Shown piece after piece: positions 7,926 through 17,219 of a stretch of 64,000 nucleotides of DNA; positions within the stretch are counted from its first letter, which is position 1, and each line of letters opens with the position of its first letter. Location of the stretch: assembly GCA_964384465.1 (NCBI GenBank), contig CAYLLT010000009.1:1-64000 (forward strand), given 5' to 3'. Origin of the DNA: CAYLLT01 sp964384465. GTDB taxonomy: Bacteria > Planctomycetota > Phycisphaerae > UBA1845 > PWPN01. The translations under genes and the position numbers were made by a program. The notes beneath the pieces were generated by a model. It had not been told where the DNA came from. It saw only the letters and a list, made by a program, of their open reading frames with translations, and did no database searches.

Positions 7926-9356
7926 CTACTGCTGTGGAAGAGTTACTTCCGTCTCCGTGTCGCCGGCGACGATCTTGATGGGGCCGTTCAGGCCGCCGAC
8001 GAGCTCGCGGAGGCGGCGCAGGCCGCGGATCGGCTGGTCGGCGACCTTGTGGATCACGCTGCCGGGCTTGATCCCCACCTTGGCAGCGGCGCCGTTCGAT
8101 TCGACGTGCTTAACGACCACTCCCACGACCGTATCCGGCAGCTTGAACTCTTGAAGAACAGCCGACGACGGCTCTACCAGCTTCATGCCGCGCCAGTCGA
8201 GCGCCGGCTCGATATGCACCCCTTTGAGCAGGCCGGGCTTACGCGCCGGCGTTACGCCGACGGTCATGACCTGGCCGTTGCGGCGGACGGTCAGCTTGAC
8301 TTCGTTGCCCACGTTGGCGGCTCCGACCATGCGGATTAACTGATCGACATCATCGACGGTCACCGAGTTGAACGAGATCACCACGTCGTAGGGCTGGAGG
8401 TTGCCGAAGGCGGGCGTATCCGGCTTGACCGATTTGATCATCGCTCCTCTGGGCTCGGTGTGGTCGGCGACCTCACGGGTTTCGCTCGGGGGGCGCTCGA
8501 GTTCGACGCCGATGAAGCCGTATTCCACATTCTCGCCGTTCTTGAGGTGCTCGATGATTTCTTTCGTGCGGTCATCGATGGGAATGGCATAGCCGACGCC
8601 CTCGCTGGTGCCGGAACGCGTCGAGATGGCGGTGGTGATGCCGATGACCTCGCCGTAGATGTTGAGCAGCGGGCCGCCGCTGTTGCCCGGGTTGATGCGG
8701 GCGTCGGTCTGGATCAGGTTACCGTAGTAACGCTGCTGCGAGAGGTCGAGCTTGCTGGTCAGGTCCTGGCCGAGGGCACTGACGATGCCGAAGCTCATGG
8801 CTGACTTGCCGTAGTTGTCGGAGGCGGAGCCGAATGGGTTGCCCATCACGATGGCGAAGTGGCCCTGGCGGACGTGGCGGAGATCGCCGAGTCGGGCGGC
8901 CTTGAGGTTTCGGGCATCGACCCGCAGGACGGCCAGATCGCTGCGTGGATCGCTGGTCAGGCCCTGGACGGTGTAGGTCTCGCCGTCGGACAGGACGCAC
9001 TCGATATTGTTTGGATCGGCGTTGTGGATCACGTGCTCGTTGGTGAGCACCAGGCCGTCGGACTGGATGATGATGCCGGTGCCGACGGCGGGGAACACAC
9101 GCAGACGGCGGTGAACTTCGTCGTCCGGCATGGGCAACTCGTGCTGGTCATCGGTCACATCCTCGCGGCGGTCGGCCCGGATGGCCACCACGCTCGGCCG
9201 GACGCTGTCGGCGACTTTGGCCAGACTGCTCTGAAGCTTGTCGATCTGGACTAGGTCTTCGGGGAGGGGTTCCGCCGCGGCCGCGGATTCGTTCGCCGAC
9301 AGGCAAGCGATCGTCAGCACGACAATCCATACAGTACTACGAGTGTTACGAGACAT
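7926..9356 (-). CDS. DegP/HtrA-type periplasmic serine protease with PDZ domains
   Basis: A 476-residue exported protease of the S1C family. The first about 28 residues form a Sec signal peptide (STVWIVVLTIACL core, AAAAE cleavage region). The trypsin-like domain carries the full triad: His108 in TNEHVIH, Asp140 in DPRSDLAVL and Ser226 in INPGNSGGPL. Two PDZ-like domains follow, one around YGFIGVELERPP to VKLTVRRNGQVMTVGV and a second near the C-terminus with GAAAKVGIKPGSVIHKVADQPI. It probably degrades or refolds misfolded envelope proteins. The minus-strand AGGAA ribosome-binding site lies 5 bases before the ATG at 9356, and a TATAAT box lies upstream. Which DegP/DegQ/DegS role it plays cannot be told. 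Confidence 0.93.
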   Translation of the reverse strand: MSRNTRSTVWIVVLTIACLSANESAAAAEPLPEDLVQIDKLQSSLAKVADSVRPSVVAIRADRREDVTDDQHELPMPDDEVHRRLRVFPAVGTGIIIQSDGLVLTNEHVIHNADPNNIECVLSDGETYTVQGLTSDPRSDLAVLRVDARNLKAARLGDLRHVRQGHFAIVMGNPFGSASDNYGKSAMSFGIVSALGQDLTSKLDLSQQRYYGNLIQTDARINPGNSGGPLLNIYGEVIGITTAISTRSGTSEGVGYAIPIDDRTKEIIEHLKNGENVEYGFIGVELERPPSETREVADHTEPRGAMIKSVKPDTPAFGNLQPYDVVISFNSVTVDDVDQLIRMVGAANVGNEVKLTVRRNGQVMTVGVTPARKPGLLKGVHIEPALDWRGMKLVEPSSAVLQEFKLPDTVVGVVVKHVESNGAAAKVGIKPGSVIHKVADQPIRGLRRLRELVGGLNGPIKIVAGDTETEVTLPQQ

Positions 9357-9421
9357 AAGGCTTCCTTGCGCTTGGTGGATCAGGCAAACGACTCTTTCGA
9401 GTTTATGGATCGACCGGGTGC

Positions 9422-9427
9422 ATTATA
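9422..9427 (-). promoter_or_regulatory. Probable -10 box (TATAAT) of the HtrA-type protease gene
   Basis: The minus strand reads TATAAT here, which would put transcription start about 58 bases ahead of the ATG at 9356. The expected -35 region has no good TTGACA match at 16-18 bp, so this is a partial promoter call. It lies in the 144-bp gap between the FG-GAP lipoprotein gene and the protease gene. Confidence 0.4.
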
Positions 9428-9500
9428 TCCATTTTCGGCCGATGCAATCCAGTTCTGAAGCATGAAGCGGATACCACCCCCTCCAGAATCTGCGTGAGGG

Positions 9501-11447
9501 TCAAGGACCGGAAGGCGATCCGTTCCGCAACGGCCCGCCCCTCGCCGTGGACCAGAGCGTGCAATTCGAGGCTGAACCGGGAACGGAGAACACGTCCATG
9601 CCGTGGTCGAAGGTTTGCACGAGGATTTCAAGCTGACCGTCGCCGTCGAGGTCGCCCACGGTAGGGGCGGCGGGGCCGCCGTTGCCGTTTTTGTTGTGAT
9701 GCGGGGAGGGCAACGCGATGTCATGGAGCAGATTGCCGCCCGCATCGAGGATGACCAGATAGCCGGAGTTTGTGGTCGCCGGGTCACCGTAGGTTGTGAA
9801 AATCAATTCGGGGACGCCATCCTGATTGAGGTCGGCGACAGTCGCCTCTGAGGCGAACATGATGGGCTTGCCGTGTGTGTAATTGTACCGCCAGAGGCGA
9901 TGGCCCTGGGCGTCGAAGAGATAGAAATAGCCATCGTTCAGCGAGATCGCGATCTCGGGCCTGGCGTCATCTCGAATGTTGACGATGGCCGCGGCCGGTC
10001 GACCGGCGGGCGGATACCAGCCGTCCACCTGGATCGGCGTACCGCCTCGGGGCAGCGTCTCCCATCCCGCCTTTCTCATGGCCGATCTTGAGCCGTCGCC
10101 GTGGGCGCCTTCGAGAACCATGATGCCATAGGCCTGCGTTTCGTACGGTACATGCATCTCGATGTTGGAAACGCACAGCACTTCGTTTTTGCCATCCAGG
10201 TCCAGATCCACCACACTGGGCGGCGACCACGACCATTGGAGCCATTCGGCCCATTCGGGCTGGGGCCATGGACCGACGTGGTTGTGGTAGTGATCCGCCT
10301 CAATCTGCGGGTCGGCCCAGCGGGTGAACTGACCCCAGGTCATTCGCTGTCCGCCGTATCCGTAGTCGTACTCCGGGTTGGTGAACCAGGGCGAAGTATC
10401 GATCGCCACACCATCGTGATTAAAGGTTTGGATGTGGTGGTTGTCGTAAGTGACGATCACCTCAAGTTCGGGATCGTCGTCGATGTTACCGATGCCGGCG
10501 TTCAGCCCGTAGCAGCCGAAACCGTTATGGCCTTGTCCGTTGCGATCCAGGTCATTTCCCGTGCCCGACAGGGCGTTGTAACGAGGCCAGGCCGGATGGT
10601 GGCCGCCCGCGGGCTGGTAGAGAGAGCCATTCGGATTGAAAACAAAAACCTGCGCGCCCCCGTCCGCACTCTCTTGTGTCTGGGTGGTGGTGGCGACGAT
10701 CTCCAGTTTGCCATCCCGATTGAGATCGCCGACCGCGAGGCCACGCACTTCGGGCGATTGACCGGCGGTGGTGGTATCCGCCGGCCAACCTTGCTTGACG
10801 GACAGCGACCCGGATCGCCATTCCCACACCCAGACGTGTTCGGCTCTCCCCGCGACGATTTCAATGATCCCGTCGCCGTCCAGGTCCGCGACCACGTGCG
10901 GTGCGTATATCCGGCTCTCGTCCTCGTGCGTCTGATCGAGCACGTTTCCTTCGCTGTCGTACACGTAGACCTCGGTGTAGGCCGCGATAATCTCCTTGGT
11001 CCCATTCCCGTCCAGATCGTACATCAGGGGTGAGGCGAACCAGCCCGTTTCCCCCGACTGCACCGACATGAGATGAGTCGGTGCCTGAACGGGACCCAGG
11101 CTCTGGCCGAGTCCACAGACCGGCGTGAAATCGATAGCGGGAACGACCGGATCAGTCGGAGGAACCGGATCGGGTATGACGGGTTCAGGCTCGGGCTGGG
11201 GATTGGGGTCTGGGTCCGGAGCGTCAGGTACCGGCGTCGTATCTACGCCGGGTGCGTCGGGTGTCGGATCGTTGGTGGAATTCGGATTGGCGCCGGCATC
11301 GGTGACAACGGGCGCCGCATTGCTGTCGGTATCCGGAGAGGTGCCGTTACCGATTTCGGGCAGGGGAGCGCTGCCGGGCTCACAACTCGCAAGCCCGATC
11401 ATGACCACAATGAAAACCCGTCGCAGGGTGCGTGCAATCAATTTCAT
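9501..11447 (-). CDS. FG-GAP/VCBS-repeat lipoprotein
   Basis: A 648-residue predicted lipoprotein. The signal peptide ends in a lipobox (GLAS before Cys22). It is followed by a Ser/Asp/Pro-rich linker to about residue 110, including a DPNPQPEPEP-type stalk. The rest is a beta-propeller of FG-GAP repeats with calcium-loop-like motifs: DLDGNGTKEI, DLDGDGIIEI, DLNRDGKLEI, DLDLDGKNEV, DLNQDGVPEL and DLDGDGQLEI. At least six or seven blades are seen. Such proteins are usually surface-displayed binding or adhesive scaffolds; the ligand is unknown. A minus-strand GGGGGA ribosome-binding site lies about 7 bases upstream of the start. It is upstream of the protease gene on the same strand, with a separate promoter likely between them. 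Confidence 0.85.
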   Translation of the reverse strand: MKLIARTLRRVFIVVMIGLASCEPGSAPLPEIGNGTSPDTDSNAAPVVTDAGANPNSTNDPTPDAPGVDTTPVPDAPDPDPNPQPEPEPVIPDPVPPTDPVVPAIDFTPVCGLGQSLGPVQAPTHLMSVQSGETGWFASPLMYDLDGNGTKEIIAAYTEVYVYDSEGNVLDQTHEDESRIYAPHVVADLDGDGIIEIVAGRAEHVWVWEWRSGSLSVKQGWPADTTTAGQSPEVRGLAVGDLNRDGKLEIVATTTQTQESADGGAQVFVFNPNGSLYQPAGGHHPAWPRYNALSGTGNDLDRNGQGHNGFGCYGLNAGIGNIDDDPELEVIVTYDNHHIQTFNHDGVAIDTSPWFTNPEYDYGYGGQRMTWGQFTRWADPQIEADHYHNHVGPWPQPEWAEWLQWSWSPPSVVDLDLDGKNEVLCVSNIEMHVPYETQAYGIMVLEGAHGDGSRSAMRKAGWETLPRGGTPIQVDGWYPPAGRPAAAIVNIRDDARPEIAISLNDGYFYLFDAQGHRLWRYNYTHGKPIMFASEATVADLNQDGVPELIFTTYGDPATTNSGYLVILDAGGNLLHDIALPSPHHNKNGNGGPAAPTVGDLDGDGQLEILVQTFDHGMDVFSVPGSASNCTLWSTARGGPLRNGSPSGP

Positions 11448-11980
11448 TCATATCCCCCGGAAACCCAGATTAACTTACCGGATGATCGGCCTGATCGCCG
11501 TTGCCGTGCCTACAAGTCAAACTCTGTCGGTGTTTCCAGCGCGAAGCTCAGCCATTCTGTTACATTCGAGCATGAATCATGATGAGTTCACAGAAATCGG
11601 CAATAAAAACTTACGATATTTTCGGTCGATGTCGCAACTCCTGTCCAGAACCTGATGCTCAAATATAGCTACTCTGGTTCGAGATTCGTACACTTGTCCG
11701 TCAGGCGCGCTCGCCAGGATTCCGATAGGGCGGGGAGCGATGCCAGCGTTTGCCGTTGCGGCGGACGAGCATGGGCCTGCCCACGTTCAGCGATACAATG
11801 TGCATAACCCCTTATACGTGGGAATTCTGAGCGAAGGCAAATGATTGGGGTTCCCATCGATTATTTCCAATACGGGCTTTACAGAGTGCGTGACGATGGA
11901 ATAACTTGTACTGCTGGCGCTGATGCCCGTGAAAACCAGAGCTCCGATCCGGTTTTCAACTCTCATCGAGGTAACGAAAC
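11448..11980. other. 533-bp intergenic region between divergent genes
   Basis: This gap separates the FG-GAP lipoprotein gene (minus) from the isomerase-like gene (plus), so it must hold both promoters. It is visibly more AT-rich around 11570-11680 than its surroundings. Short open frames here lack ribosome-binding sites and family resemblance. No RNA gene or clear palindrome was seen. Confidence 0.4.
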
Positions 11981-12916
11981 ATGCGGAATCACGACAGACT
12001 CGATCGCCGGTCTTTTTTATGGAGTGTGGGGCGGACTGCCGCCGTGGCCGCCGCTTCGTCGGCCGTGCTGGCGGGGGACAGCGCCCAAGCGGAGCCAGCG
12101 GCCCAATCCAAGAGCGGGATCAAAAAGAGCCTCAAGTTCGGCATGGTCGAAGGGGACATGTCGATCCTTGAGAAGTTCAAGATGCTCAAGGAGGTTGGCT
12201 ACGACGGGGTGGAGCTGGATGCGCCGAGCAAGCTGGATCGCAGCGAAGTGATCGCGGCGCGGGATGAATCGGGGCTGGTCATCAACGGCGTGGTGGATGC
12301 CACACATTGGAAAGACACGCTGTCACACCCCGATGCGGAGGTACGGAAACGCGGAGTGTCGGCGCTGGAGACGGCGCTGCGCGACGCCAAGGCGTACGGA
12401 GCGACTTCGGTGCTGCTGGTCCCGGCGGTGGTGAACAAGGAAATCTCCTACGACGATGCGTACAAGCGGTCGCAGGCGGAGATCCGCAAGACGATCCCGC
12501 TGTCGGCTGAGCTGGGCGTCATCATCGCCCTCGAGAACGTGTGGAATAATTTCCTGGTCAGCCCGCTGGAGACGGCGCGGTATATCGACGAATTTGAATC
12601 GCCGCAGATTCGCGCACACTTCGATGTCGGGAACGTCCTGCGATATGGATGGCCGGAGCAGTGGATTCGCATCCTGAACAAGCGTATCTTCAAACTGGAT
12701 ATCAAGGAATACAGCTTGAAGAAGCAGCAGGAACAGGGCTTGTGGAAGGGGTTTCAGGTGGAGATCGGCGAGGGCGACTGCGACTGGCCGGCGGTGATGA
12801 AGGCGCTGCGGGAGGTGAAATACACGAACGGTTGGGGGGCGGCTGAAGTGAAAGGCGGCGATCGCGCCCGGCTGAAGGAGATCTCGGAACGGATGGACCG
12901 GGCGCTGGCGAGCTGA
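11981..12916 (+). CDS. Tat-exported sugar phosphate isomerase/epimerase-like TIM-barrel protein
   Basis: A 311-residue AP-endonuclease-2/xylose-isomerase-like TIM barrel. The N-terminus has a twin-arginine signal (LDRRSFLW, then a hydrophobic AAVAAASSAVLAG stretch and AQA), which predicts export of the folded, metal-bearing protein. The barrel has the expected acidic and histidine ligands in GYDGVELDAP, VDATHWKD, IALENVWNNF, AHFDVGNVLRYG and FKLDIKEY. These domains act as sugar epimerases or as 3-keto-glycoside processing enzymes; the substrate is unknown. The CGAGGT ribosome-binding site at 11968-11973 supports the ATG at 11981. No partner gene is adjacent: the next gene starts 129 bp later. 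Confidence 0.87.
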   Translation: MRNHDRLDRRSFLWSVGRTAAVAAASSAVLAGDSAQAEPAAQSKSGIKKSLKFGMVEGDMSILEKFKMLKEVGYDGVELDAPSKLDRSEVIAARDESGLVINGVVDATHWKDTLSHPDAEVRKRGVSALETALRDAKAYGATSVLLVPAVVNKEISYDDAYKRSQAEIRKTIPLSAELGVIIALENVWNNFLVSPLETARYIDEFESPQIRAHFDVGNVLRYGWPEQWIRILNKRIFKLDIKEYSLKKQQEQGLWKGFQVEIGEGDCDWPAVMKALREVKYTNGWGAAEVKGGDRARLKEISERMDRALAS

Positions 12917-13045
12917 ACAGGATACAATCTATGTAGAGTAGAGTAGAGAGGACAATCAGGATATCGCGAGCCGCCAAACCCGCCGCTCGCTGCATGATCG
13001 ACCCGTAACAGAAACACTCTTTGGTGCCACTTCGCGGGGTGAGAC

Positions 13046-14317
13046 ATGAGGAAAAACAAAGCCGGCCCACTGACGCTGGAGATGCCGCAGGAGCAGGCTC
13101 GCCGGCGTGCCGAGCGAAGAGACTCGGCTGGCGCGCGCGTGTTCGAGTTGGAACGGGGGCTGGCGCGGCGACTGCTGGCCTCGCTGCGGGACCCAGCCCT
13201 GCGCGTTGTTCTGTGGAACGGCGAGGAAATCGCCGCATCGTCATCGACGCCGTCCGCCCGCGTGATCTTCCGCGATCGGTTGGCCCTGCTCAAAACGATT
13301 ATCGACCCGGGGCTTCAGTTCGGCGATCTTTATTCGGCCGGCCGGATTGAGATCGAGGGGGACCTGCTGGCCGTGCTGGAAGCCGCTTACCGCGCGGGCA
13401 GTTCCGGCATCTATCAGCATCATCGGCAACGGGTGCGGCACCGGCGGCGAAACAGCCTGGTCGGATCACGCCGCAACATTCACCATCACTACGACATCGG
13501 GAACGATTTTTACCGGTTGTGGCTGGACGAGCGCATGGTTTACACGTGCGCGTATTTCCCGACACCGGACATGACCCTGGAGGCGGCGCAGGTGGCCAAG
13601 ATGGACCACGTCTGCCGCAAGCTCCGTTTGCAACCGGGGGACACCGTGGTTGAAGCCGGATGCGGCTGGGGCGCTTTGGCGATGCACATGGCCCGACATT
13701 ATGACGTGCGGGTGAAGGCGTTCAATATTTCGCACGAGCAGATTGCCCATGCGCGCGAGAGGGCGGCGGCGGAGGGCCTCGCCAGCCGCGTGGAATTCAT
13801 CGAAGACGATTACCGCAATATCTCGGGGCGATTCGATGTCTTCGCCTCCGTCGGGATGCTCGAACACGTCGGGTTGGATCATTACCGCGATCTGGGCGAG
13901 GTCATCAACCGCTGCCTGCCGGATCGCGGCCGCGGGTTGATCCACTCCATCGGGCGCAATCATCCGACGAGCCTGAACTCCTGGATCGCCAAGCGAATTT
14001 TTCCGGGGTCCTACGTGCCGTCGCTGCGGGAGATGCTGGGCGTGCTCGAACCATACCCGTTCTCGGTGGTCGCCGTATCATTAAAAAAAAAGCACTACGC
14101 GCGGACGCTCGAACACTTGCGGGCGCGTTTTGAAGGTGCGAGTGACCAGGTGGAGCGAATGTTCGACCGGCGGTTCGTGCGGATGTGGCGGCTGTACCTG
14201 GCGGGCTCGGTCGCGGCGTTCACGACCGGCTGGATGCAATTGTTCCAGATCACGTTTACGCGACCGATGGACAATGCGATCCCGTGGTCGCGGGCGTGGT
14301 TGTACAAAGACAAATAA
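13046..14317 (+). CDS. cfa: Cyclopropane-fatty-acyl-phospholipid synthase-family methyltransferase
   Basis: A 423-residue SAM-dependent enzyme that transfers methylene or methyl groups to unsaturated acyl chains of membrane phospholipids. It has the CFA N-terminal domain, then NIHHHYDIGNDFYRLWLDERMVYTCAYF, the SAM-binding glycine motif VVEAGCGWGALAMHMA, KAFNISHEQ, and the C-terminal RMWRLYLAGSVAAFTTGWMQLFQ end. The length is slightly above the usual 380-400. The FAD oxidoreductase starts 5 bp downstream, so the two form a likely operon in which a methylated or methylenated chain is further oxidised or reduced. True cyclopropane formation cannot be separated from mid-chain methylation by sequence alone. 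Confidence 0.9.
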   Translation: MRKNKAGPLTLEMPQEQARRRAERRDSAGARVFELERGLARRLLASLRDPALRVVLWNGEEIAASSSTPSARVIFRDRLALLKTIIDPGLQFGDLYSAGRIEIEGDLLAVLEAAYRAGSSGIYQHHRQRVRHRRRNSLVGSRRNIHHHYDIGNDFYRLWLDERMVYTCAYFPTPDMTLEAAQVAKMDHVCRKLRLQPGDTVVEAGCGWGALAMHMARHYDVRVKAFNISHEQIAHARERAAAEGLASRVEFIEDDYRNISGRFDVFASVGMLEHVGLDHYRDLGEVINRCLPDRGRGLIHSIGRNHPTSLNSWIAKRIFPGSYVPSLREMLGVLEPYPFSVVAVSLKKKHYARTLEHLRARFEGASDQVERMFDRRFVRMWRLYLAGSVAAFTTGWMQLFQITFTRPMDNAIPWSRAWLYKDK

Positions 14318-14322
14318 CGCTA

Positions 14323-15444
14323 ATGGAATCATGTGAGGTTCTCGTTGTGGGGGGCGGCCCGGCGGGTTCATCCTGCGCGTGGAAGCTGCGCCGGGCCGGA
14401 GTGGACGTGCTGGTGCTGGATCGAAAAGCGTTCCCGCGTGATAAGACCTGCGCCGGCTGGATCACACCCGCGGTCGTCGAATCATTGCAACTCGATACCG
14501 ACGATTATCGCCGCACGCGCGTTTTTCAACCGATCACCGGCTTCCGCGTGGGGATGATCGGCGGCGATGCGGTGGATTGCCATTACGGCAAGGCCGTGAG
14601 CTACGGTATACGCCGGTGCGAGTTCGATCATTATCTGCTTGGGCGGTGCGGCGCGCGGCTCCGGCTCGGTGAACGCCTGGATAAGCTCGAATCCTGCGGT
14701 GATGGCTGGATCGTCAACGGTTCGATCTCGGCATCGATGCTCGTCGGCGCGGGGGGGCACTTCTGTCCGGTGGCTCGATTTCTTGGAGCGGCCGCGGATG
14801 GTAAGGAGCTGGTCGTCGCGGCACAGGAGATCGAATTCGAGATGAGCCCGCGCCAGTGCCGCGAGTGCCGCGTGGAGGCGGAAGTTCCCGAGCTGTATTT
14901 CTGCCGGGACCTGATGGGTTATGCGTGGTGCTTCCGAAAAGGGAATTTCCTGAACATCGGGCTCGGCCGCGAAGACAGCAGTCATCTCGCGCAGCACGTG
15001 CAAAGCTTCTGCGGAGAGCTGAAAGCAGCCGGGCGCGTCCCAACCGATGCGCCCGAGCAATTTCACGGGCACGCGTACATTCTGTATGGACACGTGCCGC
15101 GTGAAATCCTCGGAGATGCGGTGCTGCTGATCGGCGATGCGGCGGGACTGGCCTACGCTCAGAGTGGCGAAGGCATTCGCCCGGCCGTTGAATCAGGCCT
15201 GATGGCGGCCGATGTCATCCTCGCCACACAAGGCGATTATCGGCGACAGCGGCTGCGGCCGTATGCGGGTCGGCTCATTCGACGTTTCGGCCGGAGGCGG
15301 CCGGCAAGCTTGGCCGGCGCGCTCGTACCGGAACCGCTGAAACGTCACCTGGCGGCAAAACTGCTGGCCACAGAGTGGTTCTCACGACACATCGTGCTGG
15401 ACCGCTGGTTTCTTCACGCCCACCGGGGCGCTCTCCGGGCGTAA
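14323..15444 (+). CDS. FAD-dependent oxidoreductase, geranylgeranyl-reductase-like
   Basis: A 373-residue flavoprotein. The N-terminal Rossmann motif is VLVVGGGPAGSSCAWKLRRAG, with the acidic ribose ligand in VLVLDRKAFPRDKTCAGW. The C-terminal flavin motif is AVLLIGDAAGLAYAQSGEGIRPAVESGLMAA. The KTCAG and GEGI segments are characteristic of the geranylgeranyl reductase/lipid-saturase group. The ATG at 14323 was chosen because GxGxxG then starts about 9 residues in; upstream residues overlap cfa in another frame. The tight coupling to cfa points to a lipid substrate, perhaps reduction or desaturation of the acyl or prenyl chain. This is inference. Confidence 0.87.
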   Translation: MESCEVLVVGGGPAGSSCAWKLRRAGVDVLVLDRKAFPRDKTCAGWITPAVVESLQLDTDDYRRTRVFQPITGFRVGMIGGDAVDCHYGKAVSYGIRRCEFDHYLLGRCGARLRLGERLDKLESCGDGWIVNGSISASMLVGAGGHFCPVARFLGAAADGKELVVAAQEIEFEMSPRQCRECRVEAEVPELYFCRDLMGYAWCFRKGNFLNIGLGREDSSHLAQHVQSFCGELKAAGRVPTDAPEQFHGHAYILYGHVPREILGDAVLLIGDAAGLAYAQSGEGIRPAVESGLMAADVILATQGDYRRQRLRPYAGRLIRRFGRRRPASLAGALVPEPLKRHLAAKLLATEWFSRHIVLDRWFLHAHRGALRA

Positions 15445-15557
15445 AGAACCGCTGACGGTACGTCCCAGCTTCATCAACGATGCCCATTCTGTGACCGAGC
15501 GTCGAAATGCCGAAATGCCACTTCAGACCCCCGGGCTATCCAGGTGGTGATCCCGGA

Positions 15558-15752
15558 TTATCCCTTTTTGCTTTTAAGGAAACTGTCCAGCCGATCGAAC
15601 ATTTTGCTGCGCGCGTTCGGGTCGCCGTCAATAAAGTTGAGCACGGAGGCAGCAATCACTTTCTCTTTGACGAAGCCCTGCTTCATGGCTTCTTCGTCGA
15701 AAACTTTCACGAGCTTGCCCGGCAGATAGTACGAACGTTTGAGTTTTTCCAT
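15558..15752 (-). CDS. Small conserved-looking hypothetical protein (64 residues)
   Basis: The protein begins MEKLKRSYYLPGKLVKVFDEEAMK and continues with KEKVIAASVLNFIDGDPN. This resembles small ribbon-helix-helix-like or CopG-type proteins in which a short beta strand (SYYLPGKLV) is followed by two helices, but I do not recognise a named family. I chose the ATG at 15752 because a GTGAGAG sequence precedes it, and the upstream in-frame extension to 15890 is basic and unlike a protein core. It stands alone. Confidence 0.55.
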   Translation of the reverse strand: MEKLKRSYYLPGKLVKVFDEEAMKQGFVKEKVIAASVLNFIDGDPNARSKMFDRLDSFLKSKKG

Positions 15753-16136
15753 TGCTCTCACTTTCAGTAAATGAAACCGCTTCAGGACAAACGGATGCCC
15801 TTTTGGGAGGTGAGAATACATTTGCATGAATGTGGTGTCAACAGTGCGAGCGAATACAGCAATTTTCTTTGCGGGAATGGTATTCTTCAAGCCTCGCGAT
15901 GCCGCTTCCGAATGTTCGGTATGGCTCGCATCCGCAAGATGGGGGATTTGGGCATAAGCCGTATTAACCTTCTGCGTCCCTCTATTTTGAAATAAAAAAC
16001 GATGCTTCTATTGTAAGGCTTGAAAAGTTTTCCAGTTGCAGCGATTCCGTGCGTGCCGAAGTTTGCAATGACCGAATCAGGGCGCGCATCAGCCGCTTGC
16101 GGTGCGGTACTTTTCTGTTGTGCTCACTTTTTTATG
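15753..16136. other. 384-bp AT-richer region without a convincing gene
   Basis: It contains the upstream region of the 64-residue gene (reading left) and the 3' side of the exported protein gene at 16137. Base composition shifts to AT-rich around 15990-16015 and 16110-16140. I see no palindrome, RNA gene or well-started open frame. Confidence 0.35.
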
Positions 16137-17219
16137 CTAATCGTTGAAGCAGGTGTTCTCGATGGTGACGAGCTCGTCAGTGTTGCGAGAATGGCCGTAC
16201 TCTTCGCCAAACCAGGTTTGCAATCGATCCAGGCGCTCAGCCTCCGCACTTCGGGTCGTGCCGGGGTGTGCCTTAAGCCAATCCGCGCAACGGGATCGTA
16301 CCGCGGGTCGTACCGAAATCCGCATGATCGGCTCGTACACCGGTGGATTGAACGCCTCGTTAAGATGCTCGGTGATGAACGGTTTCAGCAGGTCTTCGGT
16401 CCGGCGCTGCGGGTTGAACGTCCACTGGTTGTCCGCCCGGAGCAGCAGGGGAGGCAGGACTCTGTCGCCCACGCGGACCTCACTCGTCAGGTTGATGTAG
16501 AATTTCATGCCCGCGTAGTTAGCCGCCATATCGCCGTTGGAATAAACACCGGTGAGCAGCCGGCCGAACATCCCTTTCTCCTGCTGGATGCCGAGGGCGA
16601 CGGCTTCGCGGTTGGCGGCGGAATCGTTGGCGCCATTTTGTGTCTGCCGGTCGAAGACCTGCCAGTACTCGTAACCTTGCTGAAAGAAGTGCCCGATCTT
16701 GTCTGTCCCCATGTTCACACCGAACACGTTGATGGTGGGGGAGAGAAACAGATAAAGCCCCGGCCGCGACCACCCGGCTCCTTCAAAAATGGTCTGGGTG
16801 TAGAAAGGCTCGAAGCGGGCGTTCTTCTGATGGAAGTCTGTCAGGTTGAGCCACGCTTCGATCAGCACGACGGGCAGGCCCGGCCCCATCGTCTGGTAGA
16901 TCTGGTCGGCCAGTGCCTGCCGTGACAGATAATCACTGATGCGGCGCCGGTAATATTGCGGGGGGAGAAGAACCAGTTCGTTCTGCGGGTTTTCCGCCAG
17001 ACGCAGCGCGCGGGCGATCTTGCCGTTTAATTCGTTGACTGTCTTCTGGATGTTGCCGTAGACCTTCTGCGTGAGCGCCTCGCTGATATCGGTCAGCGGC
17101 TCCTTCGGGAGCGTGAACTGGTCGGTCTCGTTGGCCAGCGCGGTGGAACCCAGCACCAGGCAGAGCCAGAGTGTTCGGATGACAGGCTGTTTCGAGCGGC
17201 TCAAAAAGAGGTTGAACAT
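16137..17219 (-). CDS. Exported protein of unknown function with GxDKxGHF motif
   Basis: A 360-residue secreted or periplasmic protein. Residues 1-30 form a signal peptide (IRTLWLCLVLGSTALAN). A striking conserved-looking segment, INVFGVNMGTDKIGHFFQQGYEYW, occurs near the middle. The DK-x-GHF pattern recalls DUF2279-type periplasmic proteins such as YfiM, but assignment is uncertain. Further features are an N-terminal helical region with many Gln and Asn, and GDMAANYAGMKFYINLT. No catalytic triad can be named. The start at 17219 gives a proper signal peptide; the ATG 30 bases upstream does not. The tRNA-Leu gene lies upstream on the same strand. Confidence 0.75.
   Translation of the reverse strand: MFNLFLSRSKQPVIRTLWLCLVLGSTALANETDQFTLPKEPLTDISEALTQKVYGNIQKTVNELNGKIARALRLAENPQNELVLLPPQYYRRRISDYLSRQALADQIYQTMGPGLPVVLIEAWLNLTDFHQKNARFEPFYTQTIFEGAGWSRPGLYLFLSPTINVFGVNMGTDKIGHFFQQGYEYWQVFDRQTQNGANDSAANREAVALGIQQEKGMFGRLLTGVYSNGDMAANYAGMKFYINLTSEVRVGDRVLPPLLLRADNQWTFNPQRRTEDLLKPFITEHLNEAFNPPVYEPIMRISVRPAVRSRCADWLKAHPGTTRSAEAERLDRLQTWFGEEYGHSRNTDELVTIENTCFND

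Noticed and set aside
7947..7961. Right arm of a palindrome inside the protease gene end
   Set aside because: Complementarity to 7889-7906 is short and interrupted, and the codons fit the protein, so I do not call it an element arm.
10101..11033. A 310-codon plus-strand frame
   Set aside because: It is antisense to the FG-GAP propeller repeats. The Val/Gly-rich translation mirrors the Asp-rich repeat codons.
11841..12251. A 136-codon plus-strand frame
   Set aside because: It overlaps the isomerase-like gene out of frame and becomes Arg/Ser/Trp-rich there. The true start at 11981 has a ribosome-binding site.
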